From Acidithiobacillus marinus (lineage in GTDB: Bacteria; Pseudomonadota; Gammaproteobacteria; Acidithiobacillales; Acidithiobacillaceae): a DNA stretch of 64,000 nucleotides. The notes beneath the pieces are model-generated. The model saw only the letters and a list, made by a program, of their open reading frames with translations, did no database searches and was not told the origin of the DNA. The stretch's first letter is position 1. Every line of letters begins with the position of its first letter. Position numbers and translations under genes: made by a program. The DNA lies in contig NZ_MXAV01000004.1 of assembly GCF_002847505.1 (NCBI RefSeq), forward strand, positions 62,001 to 126,000, read 5' to 3'. Shown here one piece after another: positions 1-8,971 of the stretch.

Positions 1-2
1 TT

Positions 3-860
3 GTCGATGATGGCAGCCGCGATGGTAGCGCTGCGGCCCTGGACCGGGAGGCCGAAGCGCGGGGCGATCACTTCAAGATGATTCATCTGCAAAGAAATTT
101 CGGGCAGACTGCCGCCATGCAGGCGGGCATTGATGCGGCTCAGGGCGAAGTCATTGTGACCCTGGATGCGGATTTGCAAAATGATCCCTTGGATATTCTG
201 CCCCTGGCTGAACGGCTGCTGGCAGAAAATCTGGATGTGGTGGCGGGCTGGCGTAAAAATCGCCAGGATGGGCTGCTACTGCGCAAGATTCCCTCGCGTA
301 TAGCCAACCGCCTGATTCGCCGCCTGACCGGGGTATTTTTGCATGATTATGGTTGTACGCTCAAAGCCTATCGGTCCTCGGTACTCAAGGGGGTACGTCT
401 GTATGGTGAGATGCATCGTTTCATCCCGGCCTGGCTTTCGACCCTGACATATACGGATCGTATCGTCGAGGTGCCGGTGCGCCATCATCCGCGCCGGGCG
501 GGTAAGAGTAAGTACGGCATCTCTCGGACTTTCCGGGTGTTGGTGGACCTGCTTTTCGTCAAATTTTTTCTGGGCTATAGCCAGCGGCCCATGCACTTTT
601 TCGGGGTGATCGGCCTTTTTTCTCTGTTTATCGGCTCCGGGATGCTGATTTATCTGTTTATCGATAAATTTGCCGAGGGCGCAGCCATTTCTGGTCGCCC
701 CATGCTGATTGCCGGAGTGCTCTTTTTTCTGGCGGGTCTGCAGTTTCTGAATACCGGGATTGTCGGCGAGATGCTGTCGCGGATTTATTTTGAAGGGCAG
801 GGCAAGACGACCTATGTGGTGCGCCGTGCGGTGCATCTGGATGTGCCACCGGAACCGTAA
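3..860 (+). CDS. Family 2 glycosyltransferase, polyprenyl-phosphate sugar type (5' partial)
   Basis: The reading frame is already open at the window edge, so the true start lies upstream. The first visible residues, VDDGSRDGS, are the nucleotide-binding motif of GT2 enzymes. LDADLQND follows as the DXD-type metal site. Two hydrophobic segments near the C-terminus (about 573-660 and 700-760) match the membrane-anchored ArnC/GtrB/dolichol-phosphate-mannose-synthase-like group, which loads a sugar onto a lipid phosphate at the inner membrane. The stop overlaps the start of the deacetylase by one base (TAATG). The neighbouring deacetylase fits an ArnC/ArnD-like or polysaccharide-modifying pair, but the sugar cannot be read from sequence. 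Confidence 0.85.
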   Translation, partial: VDDGSRDGSAAALDREAEARGDHFKMIHLQRNFGQTAAMQAGIDAAQGEVIVTLDADLQNDPLDILPLAERLLAENLDVVAGWRKNRQDGLLLRKIPSRIANRLIRRLTGVFLHDYGCTLKAYRSSVLKGVRLYGEMHRFIPAWLSTLTYTDRIVEVPVRHHPRRAGKSKYGISRTFRVLVDLLFVKFFLGYSQRPMHFFGVIGLFSLFIGSGMLIYLFIDKFAEGAAISGRPMLIAGVLFFLAGLQFLNTGIVGEMLSRIYFEGQGKTTYVVRRAVHLDVPPEP

Positions 861-1576
861 TGCCGATTCCTATTCTGATGTATCACAATATTGCCAAAGC
901 CCCTAAGGGAGTGAAGTTGCGGGGCTTGTATGTTTCTTCCCAACGCTTCCGGCGCCAGATGGGCTTATTGCGGCGCTTCGGCTATCAAGGCCTGTCCATG
1001 ACCGCCGCATTGCCATACTTACGCGGAGAAGCCCAAGGGAAAGTGGTAGCGATCACCTTTGATGATGGCTACCGAGATAATCTGGAAAACGCCTTGCCTA
1101 TTTTGCAGGATGTCGGCTTTACGGCGACCTGTTACATGGTCAGTGCGGCGATTGGTGGCGATAACCACTGGGATGCGGAACAATTGGGGGTACATAAACC
1201 CCTGATGTCTGTGGCAGAGCTGCGGCAATGGCAGGAAGCCGGTATGGAAGTCGGAGCCCATAGTCGTCATCACCCCCGCCTGCCAGAACTGCTGGAATCT
1301 GCACTGCGGGACGAAATAGGAGGCTCCCGAGAAGATCTGGAGTCGCTGCTGGGCGCCCCAGTTACACAGTTTTGTTACCCATACGGAGCCGCAGGACAGC
1401 GCGAGCAGGAAGCCGCAAAGCAGGCGGGTTTTCTTGCGGCGGTCTCCGTGCGCCGGGCGCGCGCATCACCCGGGAAAGAAAACCTTTATGATCTTCCCCG
1501 GGTGATGGTGGGAGGGCATCATGGTCCTCATGTGTTTCCCCTGCAAATCTGGACGCAGCACGAGGATCGTCATTGA
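860..1576 (+). CDS. Polysaccharide deacetylase family protein (NodB domain)
   Basis: The protein has 238 residues. The NodB signature is visible: ITFDDGYRDN with the catalytic and metal Asp pair, GAHSRHHPRL as the H-X3-H metal site, and CYPYGA near the C-terminal third. This fold removes N- or O-acyl groups from sugars in a metal-dependent reaction. No signal peptide is evident, so cytoplasmic action on a lipid-linked sugar is possible, as in ArnD. It sits between two glycosyltransferases with one-base and four-base overlaps, so it is probably part of the same glycan pathway. The exact substrate is unknown. Confidence 0.85.
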   Translation: MPIPILMYHNIAKAPKGVKLRGLYVSSQRFRRQMGLLRRFGYQGLSMTAALPYLRGEAQGKVVAITFDDGYRDNLENALPILQDVGFTATCYMVSAAIGGDNHWDAEQLGVHKPLMSVAELRQWQEAGMEVGAHSRHHPRLPELLESALRDEIGGSREDLESLLGAPVTQFCYPYGAAGQREQEAAKQAGFLAAVSVRRARASPGKENLYDLPRVMVGGHHGPHVFPLQIWTQHEDRH

Positions 1577-2649
1577 AAAATGAGCCGTGCATCCTTTGGG
1601 TGGGTACCAACCCGGGTGGCGGTGGCACGGAAACCCACATGATCACCCTGTGCTCCGCTTTGGCGGAAGCCGGCGCAGAAGTACACGCTTTTGTGCATCC
1701 CCAAGGGAAAATTGCCGAGTCTCTCGCGACCAGTCAGGTCGTTCTGCATTACGGGAAATTCCGCAATAGTGCGGATGTGCGCGGGATATTCGCCCTTGGA
1801 CGGCTGATCCAAAAAATACGTCCAGACTGGATGGTGGGCAGCTTTAGTAAGGAATACTGGCCGCTGGCTCTGCTCAGTCGCTTGCATGGCTGTCCACTGG
1901 TGTTGTTCAGGCATATGGATTTACGCCTCAGGCCCAGTACGCGCTGGCTGCTCTCCCGCTGGCCATTGCGTCTTTTCGCCATTTCCGAATATTTACGTGG
2001 CCGCTTGATTGATCAGGGTATTCCTCCGGTGCGGGTGGAAGTGCTCATGAACCCCATTCATTTGGAGGATTTCTATCGCGATGCGCAGGCACGGCAGCAC
2101 TTTCGTCAGGGACTCGGCGTCAATGATGCAGATTTTCTGGTGGGCTTTGTGGGTGCCTGGCATCGCGGCAAGGGGGTTTTCCTGCTGGCCGATGCCATTG
2201 ATGCCGCCCATGCGCAAAATCCCCATGTTCACGGTCTGTGGATTGGTGGCGGAGCTCATGAAGATGAACTGCGCACAAGGCTCGCCAATAAACCCTGGCA
2301 CCATCTGCTGGGTTGGAAAAATCCGGTCATGCCCTGGTATAGTGTCATGGATGTTCTGGCCCTTCCGTCCATTGAGCCGGATACTTTTGGTCGGGTTTGC
2401 CTGGAAGCCCAGGCTTGCGGTACGCCGGTAATGGGCGCGGATATGGGTGGGATTTCCGAGAGCTTTGCGGCGGAGCGAAGTGGTTTGCTGTTGCCGGCCA
2501 ATGACACCCAGGAATGGCGTGAAGCTATTTTGCGCTTGGCTGCAGACATTGCTTTGCGCCAGGATTTGGCAGCAGCCGGACCGGGTTATGCCCAGCGCTT
2601 TGCTGCGGATGTGATCGCCCGTAATTTTTTGGCTATCCTGCTGCGATGA
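1573..2649 (+). CDS. Glycosyltransferase family 4 (GT-B fold)
   Basis: The protein has 358 residues and starts with TTG at 1573, overlapping the deacetylase stop. The N-terminal glycine-rich loop (NPGGGGTETH) and the C-terminal block PSIEPDTFGRVCLEAQACGTPV contain the E-X7-E pattern and nucleotide-sugar pocket of GT4 retaining transferases (WaaG/PimB type). It is predicted to add a sugar to an LPS core or surface-glycan acceptor at the cytoplasmic face. It ends the first translationally coupled block of the cluster. A gap with a gene remnant follows before the next transferase. Confidence 0.85.
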   Translation: MKNEPCILWVGTNPGGGGTETHMITLCSALAEAGAEVHAFVHPQGKIAESLATSQVVLHYGKFRNSADVRGIFALGRLIQKIRPDWMVGSFSKEYWPLALLSRLHGCPLVLFRHMDLRLRPSTRWLLSRWPLRLFAISEYLRGRLIDQGIPPVRVEVLMNPIHLEDFYRDAQARQHFRQGLGVNDADFLVGFVGAWHRGKGVFLLADAIDAAHAQNPHVHGLWIGGGAHEDELRTRLANKPWHHLLGWKNPVMPWYSVMDVLALPSIEPDTFGRVCLEAQACGTPVMGADMGGISESFAAERSGLLLPANDTQEWREAILRLAADIALRQDLAAAGPGYAQRFAADVIARNFLAILLR

Positions 2650-2710
2650 CACAATGGTTCCCACGTCTTATGATAGAGCCTATTGACGCGTTGAGGCTGG
2701 GAGAAAGGTT

Positions 2711-2890
2711 ATGCAGGTAGCCATGTTGCAGCCTTTATCGGTGAAAAAACATCTGGAAGCTGAAGAGCAGGCCGATATGGGTCACGAGTACGTGGCCGGG
2801 CAGGTCCATGCCATGGCTGGAGCAAAACTGCGTCATAACCAGATTGCCGATAATGTGTGTGGGCTGCTCTGGCCAAAGATCCCTAGTTGA
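2711..2890 (+). pseudogene. Remnant of an Uma2-family (DUF820) PDDEXK nuclease-like gene
   Basis: A short frame of 59 codons runs from ATG at 2711 to TGA at 2888. It reads like the N-terminal third of Uma2/DUF820 proteins: QPLSVKKHLEAEE, then GHEYVAGQVHAMAGA and RHNQIADN. Family members are usually around 190 residues and carry their catalytic residues further on. Here the frame stops just after WPKIPS, so the core is missing. A good Shine-Dalgarno (GGGAGAAAGG) precedes it. It is probably a decayed gene left by a deletion between two glycosyltransferase genes. A functional short peptide is less likely. Confidence 0.65.
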
Positions 2891-2902
2891 GCGTGGTCCC
2901 TG

Positions 2903-4015
2903 ATGAGACGTCATTTACCCATAGAACCGCGTCGTATCGTCTTGATCAAGTCACACAGCGCGGGTATCGGCGATATTCTGCGGAGTTCTGCGGCCTGGGC
3001 GGTGCTGAAAAATCGTTGGCCGAAAGTGGAGTTGCATCTGGTGTTTTTGACTCGTTGGCCAGGGTATCCAAGTGAGGCGCTGATTCAGGAACATCATTTA
3101 TTATCCAGCGCACATTTTTTGCCCATGGAAGAGAGCCACTTTTGGAAAGCGCGGGGTGTTGGCCCCCAAACCTGGGGCCGTTTACTGCCCGCATTAAAGG
3201 AAATTGCGAAACAGATACAGCCAGATTTGATCATAGATCATGAGCCTTTTGGTTTGGAAACGAGTTTGTCGGCACTTTGGCTGCGGAGTCTCTCTAAGGC
3301 ACCCATAGTGGGTGTCAATCAAGTATTGGGGCGAGGTTTGTTGTATGATGTTGCAGGCCCGAGTTTGCGTAACTATGCAAAACAACAGGACCTATCATGG
3401 CCAATGGACTATACAGAAAGAGACTTTGCAGCGCTTGCCGCATTAGGGCTTTATCGAGAAGGGCAAAAGATAGTGCTTGCCGAGACAGAGTCTGGAAGAC
3501 TGTTTCGTAATGAATTAATAGAAAGATTGCCCCAAAAAAGGTCGCCAGTGATTGGATTAAATATAGGTTGCGGGACACTGGATGCTGAAAAAAAACGTCC
3601 CGATTTGAATGTGTTAGTCAGCGTATTTGGTAAGGTGCAGCAGTCAATCCCTCATACTCTATTGCTCACAGGTGCGCCTAATGAGCAAGAAATAAATCGC
3701 TCTTTTATCAAAAAATATCAAGAGCAATGGGGTGATGAGGAGCGCTTGATTGATCTTGCCGGATTTACATCACTTTCTAGTCTTACTGGGGTCATAAACC
3801 TTTGCGATGGTTTTATTTCCAGCGACTCTGGCCCTTATCATATGGCGGTTGCACAGGGGGTTCCTACCCTGGCGTTGTTCAATTTTGCTAGTCCAGAGCA
3901 TTATCATCATGAGGCTTCTATTGTGATGATGAACGATTTTGATCAATACTCCCTGGTTAGTTTTTTCGAAAACGTTAATAATCCTCTGTTGAGAGGAACA
4001 CCATGGAATGGTTGA
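2903..4015 (+). CDS. Glycosyltransferase family 9 (heptosyltransferase-like)
   Basis: The protein has 370 residues. The N-terminal part (IVLIKSHSAGIGDILRSSAAW) is the GT9 signature for enzymes that transfer heptose or related sugars to the LPS inner core. A later segment with SSDSGPYHMAVAQGVPTLALF matches the conserved D-S/T-G-P-H-A-like sugar-nucleotide site. It is more divergent than the WaaC protein at 5980-7041, so the acceptor or sugar may differ (heptose II, III or other). The second half is noticeably richer in A and T than the genes before it. It overlaps the next gene by 13 bases. Confidence 0.8.
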   Translation: MRRHLPIEPRRIVLIKSHSAGIGDILRSSAAWAVLKNRWPKVELHLVFLTRWPGYPSEALIQEHHLLSSAHFLPMEESHFWKARGVGPQTWGRLLPALKEIAKQIQPDLIIDHEPFGLETSLSALWLRSLSKAPIVGVNQVLGRGLLYDVAGPSLRNYAKQQDLSWPMDYTERDFAALAALGLYREGQKIVLAETESGRLFRNELIERLPQKRSPVIGLNIGCGTLDAEKKRPDLNVLVSVFGKVQQSIPHTLLLTGAPNEQEINRSFIKKYQEQWGDEERLIDLAGFTSLSSLTGVINLCDGFISSDSGPYHMAVAQGVPTLALFNFASPEHYHHEASIVMMNDFDQYSLVSFFENVNNPLLRGTPWNG

Positions 4016-5217
4016 AAGTTAAAGAAAAAGCATTATTTTATTCCTATATTCTTCCGCTTTTTTTCTTTCCTATAAGCACGGCGGGAGCTGGAATATCCTC
4101 TGGATTATTGATTTTGACATATGGAATTAGTGGATATTGGCGTAATTGGCGATCTGTTTTTAATAGACTCTGGGCAGTTCCACTATTATTGTTGATTGTC
4201 TGGACAGCTTTTGGGCTTTTTTGGACAACAAATTTTTTCTATGGTGCGAAAGTTATCGAAGCAGCTGGATACGGTTTTTTTGGACTTTTTGGTGCCACAA
4301 TGCCCTGGAAAGAAAAGTGGATAAAAACCTTGATTCGTTTTTTTATTTTGGGTTTACTAATTAATGCTATATTAGCTTTTTTGATGACTTGGCATGTGTT
4401 GCCGTGGCGTAATGTGAATAACTTGCCTTACACGGGATTTGGTGGACATATATATCTCTCTCTTGCCATTGTTCATGTCTTTTTGTGGATGGTCTGGGAT
4501 TTAAAGTTTCAATGGAACTTCAAGAGGTGGTTGAATATAGCTATTGCTATTATTCTGTTTGCCCAATTGGTGTTGGCGCAGGGTCGCTCGGGGCAATTGC
4601 TCTTCATTATTTTGCTGCCTGCTGCAATTTTGATGCTTTACAAAGGAAAGTGGCGGTATTGGCTTTCTTTGGTAATTTTGCTCTGTGTATCGGGAATGAT
4701 GTTTGTGCCCTCTGTTTATGGAATGTTTGCTCTTGGAGTTCATCAATTAATTCATTTTAATATTCATGCTACTGACATTAATTCTAGCTGGGGCCTGCGA
4801 ATTATTGCAATGATTGGAGGGGTCATGATGTTTTTATCCCATCCTTTGTTTGGCGTTGGTACAGGCAGTTTCTTATCAAGCATTACTGCTATTCAGGATG
4901 CCCACATGCTCCCAAAGACACCTTTGTTTATTATGAATACAGCAGCAAATAGCTTTATTAGTGAAGCTGCAGTTTTGGGTGTTCTTGGATTAGGGTTATT
5001 TATTTGGTTTTTGTGGGGAGTTTTGAAAGAGGCATGGAGTGATAGGATGATGCCTCAAAATTGGTTTGCGTTATCGTATATTTCTATTTTTATTGTTGGA
5101 GGGTTGTATAACAGCTTAAATTGGGGTTATGCGGATTCTATTACAATTGCATTAATGGCGGGGTTGCCTCTGAATCGTTTTTTTATTCCTGTTTGTGACG
5201 CTCGCAAGAATGTCTAA
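4003..5217 (+). CDS. O-antigen ligase / polymerase-like membrane protein (WaaL/Wzy family)
   Basis: The protein has 404 residues and about ten hydrophobic segments across its length. A long extracytoplasmic loop follows the segment with AQGRSG, where ligases carry a conserved Arg. GVGTGSF in the second half resembles the G-x-G-x-G/H-N patch of O-antigen ligase proteins. This family joins O-polysaccharide or another glycan to the lipid A-core at the periplasmic face. Base composition is strikingly AT-rich compared with waaA or the bio genes, which suggests acquisition from another genome. WaaL and Wzy are hard to tell apart by sequence. The position inside the core cluster favours ligase. Confidence 0.75.
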   Translation: MEWLKVKEKALFYSYILPLFFFPISTAGAGISSGLLILTYGISGYWRNWRSVFNRLWAVPLLLLIVWTAFGLFWTTNFFYGAKVIEAAGYGFFGLFGATMPWKEKWIKTLIRFFILGLLINAILAFLMTWHVLPWRNVNNLPYTGFGGHIYLSLAIVHVFLWMVWDLKFQWNFKRWLNIAIAIILFAQLVLAQGRSGQLLFIILLPAAILMLYKGKWRYWLSLVILLCVSGMMFVPSVYGMFALGVHQLIHFNIHATDINSSWGLRIIAMIGGVMMFLSHPLFGVGTGSFLSSITAIQDAHMLPKTPLFIMNTAANSFISEAAVLGVLGLGLFIWFLWGVLKEAWSDRMMPQNWFALSYISIFIVGGLYNSLNWGYADSITIALMAGLPLNRFFIPVCDARKNV

Positions 5218-5983
5218 ACAGCTTGTATCGGTGGTTTACATAACCTTGAATGCCGAAAAGTATTTAGAAAAATCTCTAGATAGCGTTAAAAGCATTGCTC
5301 AGGAAGTTTTGATTGTCGATTGTGGCTCTACTGATCAAACTTTATCTATTGCTCATAAATTTGAGGCTAAGGTTATCTACAGGGCTTGGGAGGGGTTTGC
5401 TGCACAAAGACAGTTTGCTGTGGATTCGGCTTGTTGCGATTGGGTGTTGATGCTGGATGCGGATGAAATTTTAACTGAACCAGGTGTGCAGATGATTGAT
5501 GAAGCTCTCTCCGATCCTGCTGATGTTGCGGCCTATTTTTTGCGTCGTCTTAGTGTTTTTCACGATAAAAAAATCCTTCATGGCGATTGGGGTCGTGATC
5601 GCGTTCTGCGCTTGTTTGATCGTCGTCAGGGGAAGTACACGGATAATTTGGTGCATGAAGCATGGGAAACCTGCGCTCCTATAAAAGCCTTACCCGGCAT
5701 TTCAATGTTACATTACTCATACAAAAACTACGCTGAGCTTCTGGATAAAATGCGGCGATATGCCATTCTCAACGCTCAACAGCTTCATCTGAAGGGTAGA
5801 ATTGTGCGCGCTCATATGCCAATGACCCATGCCATTGCAGCGCTTTTGCGTAGCTATTTTCTGCGGCTAGGAATGCTCGATGGTGTCGAAGGCGCAGCCA
5901 TTGCCTGGACCATCGCCCTGGGCGCTTTCATGAAGTACGCTATCGCCCTAGAAATGCAGGCGCAAGATAAGGATGCTTCATGA
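5210..5983 (+). CDS. Family 2 glycosyltransferase, LPS core type (WaaE/KdtX-like)
   Basis: I chose the ATG at 5210, giving 257 residues. An in-frame GTG at 5195 would add five residues. The start lies inside the ligase gene. GT2 features are clear: VVYITLNAEKYLEKSL, VDCGSTDQT and VLMLDADEIL (DXD). The block FDRRQGKYTDNLVHE and the C-terminal hydrophobic stretch are typical of WaaE/KdtX-type beta-glucosyltransferases acting on heptose I of the LPS core. It overlaps waaC by four bases (ATGA), so translation is coupled to the rest of the core operon. The sugar specificity is an inference. Confidence 0.8.
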   Translation: MSKQLVSVVYITLNAEKYLEKSLDSVKSIAQEVLIVDCGSTDQTLSIAHKFEAKVIYRAWEGFAAQRQFAVDSACCDWVLMLDADEILTEPGVQMIDEALSDPADVAAYFLRRLSVFHDKKILHGDWGRDRVLRLFDRRQGKYTDNLVHEAWETCAPIKALPGISMLHYSYKNYAELLDKMRRYAILNAQQLHLKGRIVRAHMPMTHAIAALLRSYFLRLGMLDGVEGAAIAWTIALGAFMKYAIALEMQAQDKDAS

Positions 5984-7041
5984 ATTTACTGTTACTGCGC
6001 CTCAGTTCTCTGGGGGATGTACTTCATACCTTGCCCGCCATTTCCGATCTCGCGATCCATCGTCCCGATCTGCAGGTAGACTGGCTGGTAGAATCTGCTT
6101 TTGCGCCCATTGTGGCTTGGCATCCTGCTGTGCATAAAGCTATTCCTTTTTCTCTGCGCGGCCTCAAAAAAAAACCGCTGGCTGCTCCGCATTCCCTCCA
6201 TCACTTGCGCAAGGAGCTACGGGCCAGCCGCTATGACATGGTTCTGGATGCCCAGGGATTGTATAAAAGTGCCCTATTGGCGCGTCTGGCGGGTGCGCCG
6301 GTCATGGGATTGGATACGCAAAGCGCTCGGGAGCCGGGGGCTTCGCGCTTGTATCAGCGGCAATTTTCAGTATCTTGGTCCAGCTCTGCTATTGCGCGCA
6401 ATCGTCAATTTTTTGCCCTGGCCCTGCAATATGCGCTGCCCAGTACATCTCCCGACTTTGCCTTGGCCTGTCGCCGCTCACAATGGCAGGAGCAAGCATT
6501 GGATGATGCATTACAGCCCTTTGTTTGCAAACCCTTTGTGATCGGTTTTCACGCGACCTCTGCTGCATGGAAAACCAAGGAATGGCCTGAGGCCCATTGG
6601 AAAGTCATCGCCTCCCGGTTGGCGGAGCAAGGCTGGAATCTGTTGTTGCCTGCTGCCGATGAAAGAGAACGCCAACGGGTGGGTCGTATTCAAAGCGGTG
6701 CCGATAATGTGCTGGCTCTGCCGCAGCTCAGTCTGGAATTTTTGGCTAAAGTGATGAGTCGGGCGCAGGCTTTTGTAGGGATGGATACTGGGCTTTCCTA
6801 TCTGGCGACTGCACTAGGGCTAAATGGGGTGACGCTTTATGGACCCACTTCCGCCGATCGATTTTTCATAAAAAGTTCTCAACAAATCAGTTTGCAAAGC
6901 CCGCAGTCCTGTGCGCCTTGCGGCAAAAGCCGTTGCCCGTTGCCCGAGGCGCAAAATGGTCGGATACTCTGCCAGGAGGCGCTGGAACCTGAGCGTGTCT
7001 GGCTTGCTTTATCTTCCTTACTGGAGTCATCTGCCGCATGA
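5980..7041 (+). CDS. waaC: Lipopolysaccharide heptosyltransferase I
   Basis: The protein has 353 residues. It begins LLLRLSSLGDVLHTLPAISDL, the WaaC N-terminus, and contains VLDAQGLYKSALLARLAGAP and the C-terminal FVGMDTGLSYLATALG with YGPTS, all hallmarks of heptosyltransferase I. It transfers L-glycero-D-manno-heptose from the ADP-sugar to Kdo2-lipid A on the cytoplasmic side of the inner membrane. A Cys-rich stretch (CAPCGKSRCPL) near the C-terminus is also usual in this family. It is coupled by ATGA overlaps to the GT2 gene before it and the phosphatase-like gene after it. Confidence 0.93.
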   Translation: MNLLLLRLSSLGDVLHTLPAISDLAIHRPDLQVDWLVESAFAPIVAWHPAVHKAIPFSLRGLKKKPLAAPHSLHHLRKELRASRYDMVLDAQGLYKSALLARLAGAPVMGLDTQSAREPGASRLYQRQFSVSWSSSAIARNRQFFALALQYALPSTSPDFALACRRSQWQEQALDDALQPFVCKPFVIGFHATSAAWKTKEWPEAHWKVIASRLAEQGWNLLLPAADERERQRVGRIQSGADNVLALPQLSLEFLAKVMSRAQAFVGMDTGLSYLATALGLNGVTLYGPTSADRFFIKSSQQISLQSPQSCAPCGKSRCPLPEAQNGRILCQEALEPERVWLALSSLLESSAA

Positions 7042-7718
7042 ATTCGCCTCTCAGACTCTTGCCGGAAGAACGACGCAGGTATCGGCGTCATCAGTTCTGG
7101 ACCGATCACGGCATTTTTCGCGAGTGCTTTTATGCCAATTTTCATGAAATGGTTCCAGGCGTATTTCGTTCCGCCCAGCCTTCACCCCGGCAGTTAAAGC
7201 GATGGCAACAACATCATGGTTTGAAAGCCGTGTTGAATTTGCGGGCACCTGCTCCCCATGAGCCCCATTATCGCCTGGAACAGGAAGTGTGTGACGCTAC
7301 GGGAATGCAGCATATTGTTCTGCACGGTTTTGGTTCCCGTGATCTGCCCGAAAAAGAACGTTTGTTGCAAGCTATGGAACTTTTGACCGAATTGCCGAGA
7401 CCTTTTTTGCTGCACTGCAAATCGGGGGCGGATCGCGCCGGTTTCATGAGTGTGCTGTATATGCATCTGGTCATGGAGCAGCCCATGGAGATCGCCCAGC
7501 GCCAGTTGCGACTCTGGCCTTTCGGCCACATTCGTCATGCCAATACCGGAATACTGGACTGGTTTTTCAGCAGTTATCGTCAAGCTCTGGGGAATGAACC
7601 GGATCTCACCCTGCGCCAGTGGATTGAGCGCGATTACGATCGCCTTGCGCTGCTGAAAAGTTTCCGTCCCTGGTATCGTCTGGATTGGCTGACTGATCGG
7701 CTGCTCCATCGCGAATGA
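7038..7718 (+). CDS. Dual-specificity / tyrosine phosphatase-like protein
   Basis: The protein has 226 residues. It contains the Cys phosphatase loop HCKSGADRAG (Cys127 and Arg133 by my count, the C-X5-R motif) and an upstream GVFRSAQP block typical of small bacterial DSP-like phosphatases. Asp102 in GSRDLPEKE could be the general acid. The C-terminal third is basic and rich in aromatic residues. No signal peptide or clear membrane span is seen. It overlaps waaC and waaA by four bases on each side, which suggests a role in LPS core assembly, for example dephosphorylating a glycolipid intermediate or controlling a tyrosine-phosphorylated transferase. The substrate is unknown. Confidence 0.8.
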   Translation: MNSPLRLLPEERRRYRRHQFWTDHGIFRECFYANFHEMVPGVFRSAQPSPRQLKRWQQHHGLKAVLNLRAPAPHEPHYRLEQEVCDATGMQHIVLHGFGSRDLPEKERLLQAMELLTELPRPFLLHCKSGADRAGFMSVLYMHLVMEQPMEIAQRQLRLWPFGHIRHANTGILDWFFSSYRQALGNEPDLTLRQWIERDYDRLALLKSFRPWYRLDWLTDRLLHRE

Positions 7719-8971
7719 TGACACGCCGGATGTATGCAGGAATCCTTTTCCTGTTGACGCCGCTGCTCTGGATTTTTACCCGGTGGCGGGGCTGGCGACG
7801 TCCTCCCTACCGGGATAGATGGTGGGAACGCTTCGGATGGGGCGACATCCACCATGACCGCCCTATCTGGATACACGCGGTCAGCGTAGGTGAAGCCATT
7901 GCCGCAGTCCCACTCGTTCATGCGCTGCAAAAACGCTACCCGAACATTCCGATTCTGGTGACCAGTACGACGCCTACGGGCGCAGAAATTGTCGCCCAGC
8001 GCCTCGGCACGAGCGTGCGCCGCCATTACCTTCCCTATGATACTTCTGCGGCGATGCGGCGTTTTTTGCAACGCCAGCAGCCGCGTGCCTGTCTCATCAT
8101 GGAAACGGAAATCTGGCCGAATTTATGCTACTGGGCTGCACGGTTTCAGTTGCCGGTATTGTTGATCAATGCCCGTTTATCCCCGCGCTCGCTGAAAGGA
8201 TATGGACGCTTTTCGCGGCTGTTCCGTCCCGCGCTTGCCAGCATGACCGCTGTGGCGGCTCAAAGCCCCGAAGATGCGGAGGCCTTTCGACAACTCGGAG
8301 CGGCAAAGGTGCTTGTCATCGAAAATATCAAATATGACCTTCCGGAACCGCTGGAAGCGCTGGAGAAGGGGCGCTTCTGGCGGCAGCATCTGGCCACCCG
8401 TCAGGTTTGGGTGTTTGCCTCCACCCACGCGGGTGAAGAAAAAATGGCGATAGATGTTTTCAAGCAGTTACAGATAGCTTGGCCTCACCTTTTGCTGGTG
8501 CTGATCCCCCGCCATCCCCATCGTCGGGATACTGTAGAAGTGGCGCTGCAAATGGCCGGGGTTTTTTATGCGCTACGTTCTCAAGAGATTGAAGTGGAGA
8601 GTAAAAACGTCTTGCTGGTAGACACCCTCGGAGAGGTGATGGATTTTTATGCAGCCGCTGATCTGGTGACGATAGGCGGCAGTTTTGTCCCTGTTGGCGG
8701 TCATAATCCTCTGGAGGCCGCCGTACTCTCCTGCCCCATTATTTTTGGTCCGTACATGGAAAATTTTCGGCGCATTGCCCGGGATATGCTGGACGGAAAT
8801 GCAGCCGTTCAGGTGGATGATGCCAACGCTTTGGCGCAACAGTTACAGCAGTGGTTGCAGCACCCGCAAAGCGCTCAGGAACAGGGAAACAGGGCGCTGG
8901 CCTTTGTCCAGCAGCAGCGTGGCTCCCTGGAAAAAATTATGCAGATTCTGGACGATCTGGATTTGTCCTAG
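7715..8971 (+). CDS. waaA: 3-deoxy-D-manno-octulosonic acid transferase (Kdo transferase)
   Basis: The protein has 418 residues, the normal WaaA length. An N-terminal membrane anchor (about residues 5-22) is followed by IWIHAVSVGEAIAA with the conserved catalytic Glu, VTSTTPTGAEI, METEIWPNL, and the C-terminal IGGSFVPVGGHNPLEAA with the CMP-Kdo pocket. It transfers one or two Kdo residues from CMP-Kdo to lipid IVA, the first core step, which precedes WaaC. The TAG stop at 8969 lies inside the left arm of the long palindrome at 8966-9164, so transcription probably ends there. Confidence 0.95.
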   Translation: MMTRRMYAGILFLLTPLLWIFTRWRGWRRPPYRDRWWERFGWGDIHHDRPIWIHAVSVGEAIAAVPLVHALQKRYPNIPILVTSTTPTGAEIVAQRLGTSVRRHYLPYDTSAAMRRFLQRQQPRACLIMETEIWPNLCYWAARFQLPVLLINARLSPRSLKGYGRFSRLFRPALASMTAVAAQSPEDAEAFRQLGAAKVLVIENIKYDLPEPLEALEKGRFWRQHLATRQVWVFASTHAGEEKMAIDVFKQLQIAWPHLLLVLIPRHPHRRDTVEVALQMAGVFYALRSQEIEVESKNVLLVDTLGEVMDFYAAADLVTIGGSFVPVGGHNPLEAAVLSCPIIFGPYMENFRRIARDMLDGNAAVQVDDANALAQQLQQWLQHPQSAQEQGNRALAFVQQQRGSLEKIMQILDDLDLS

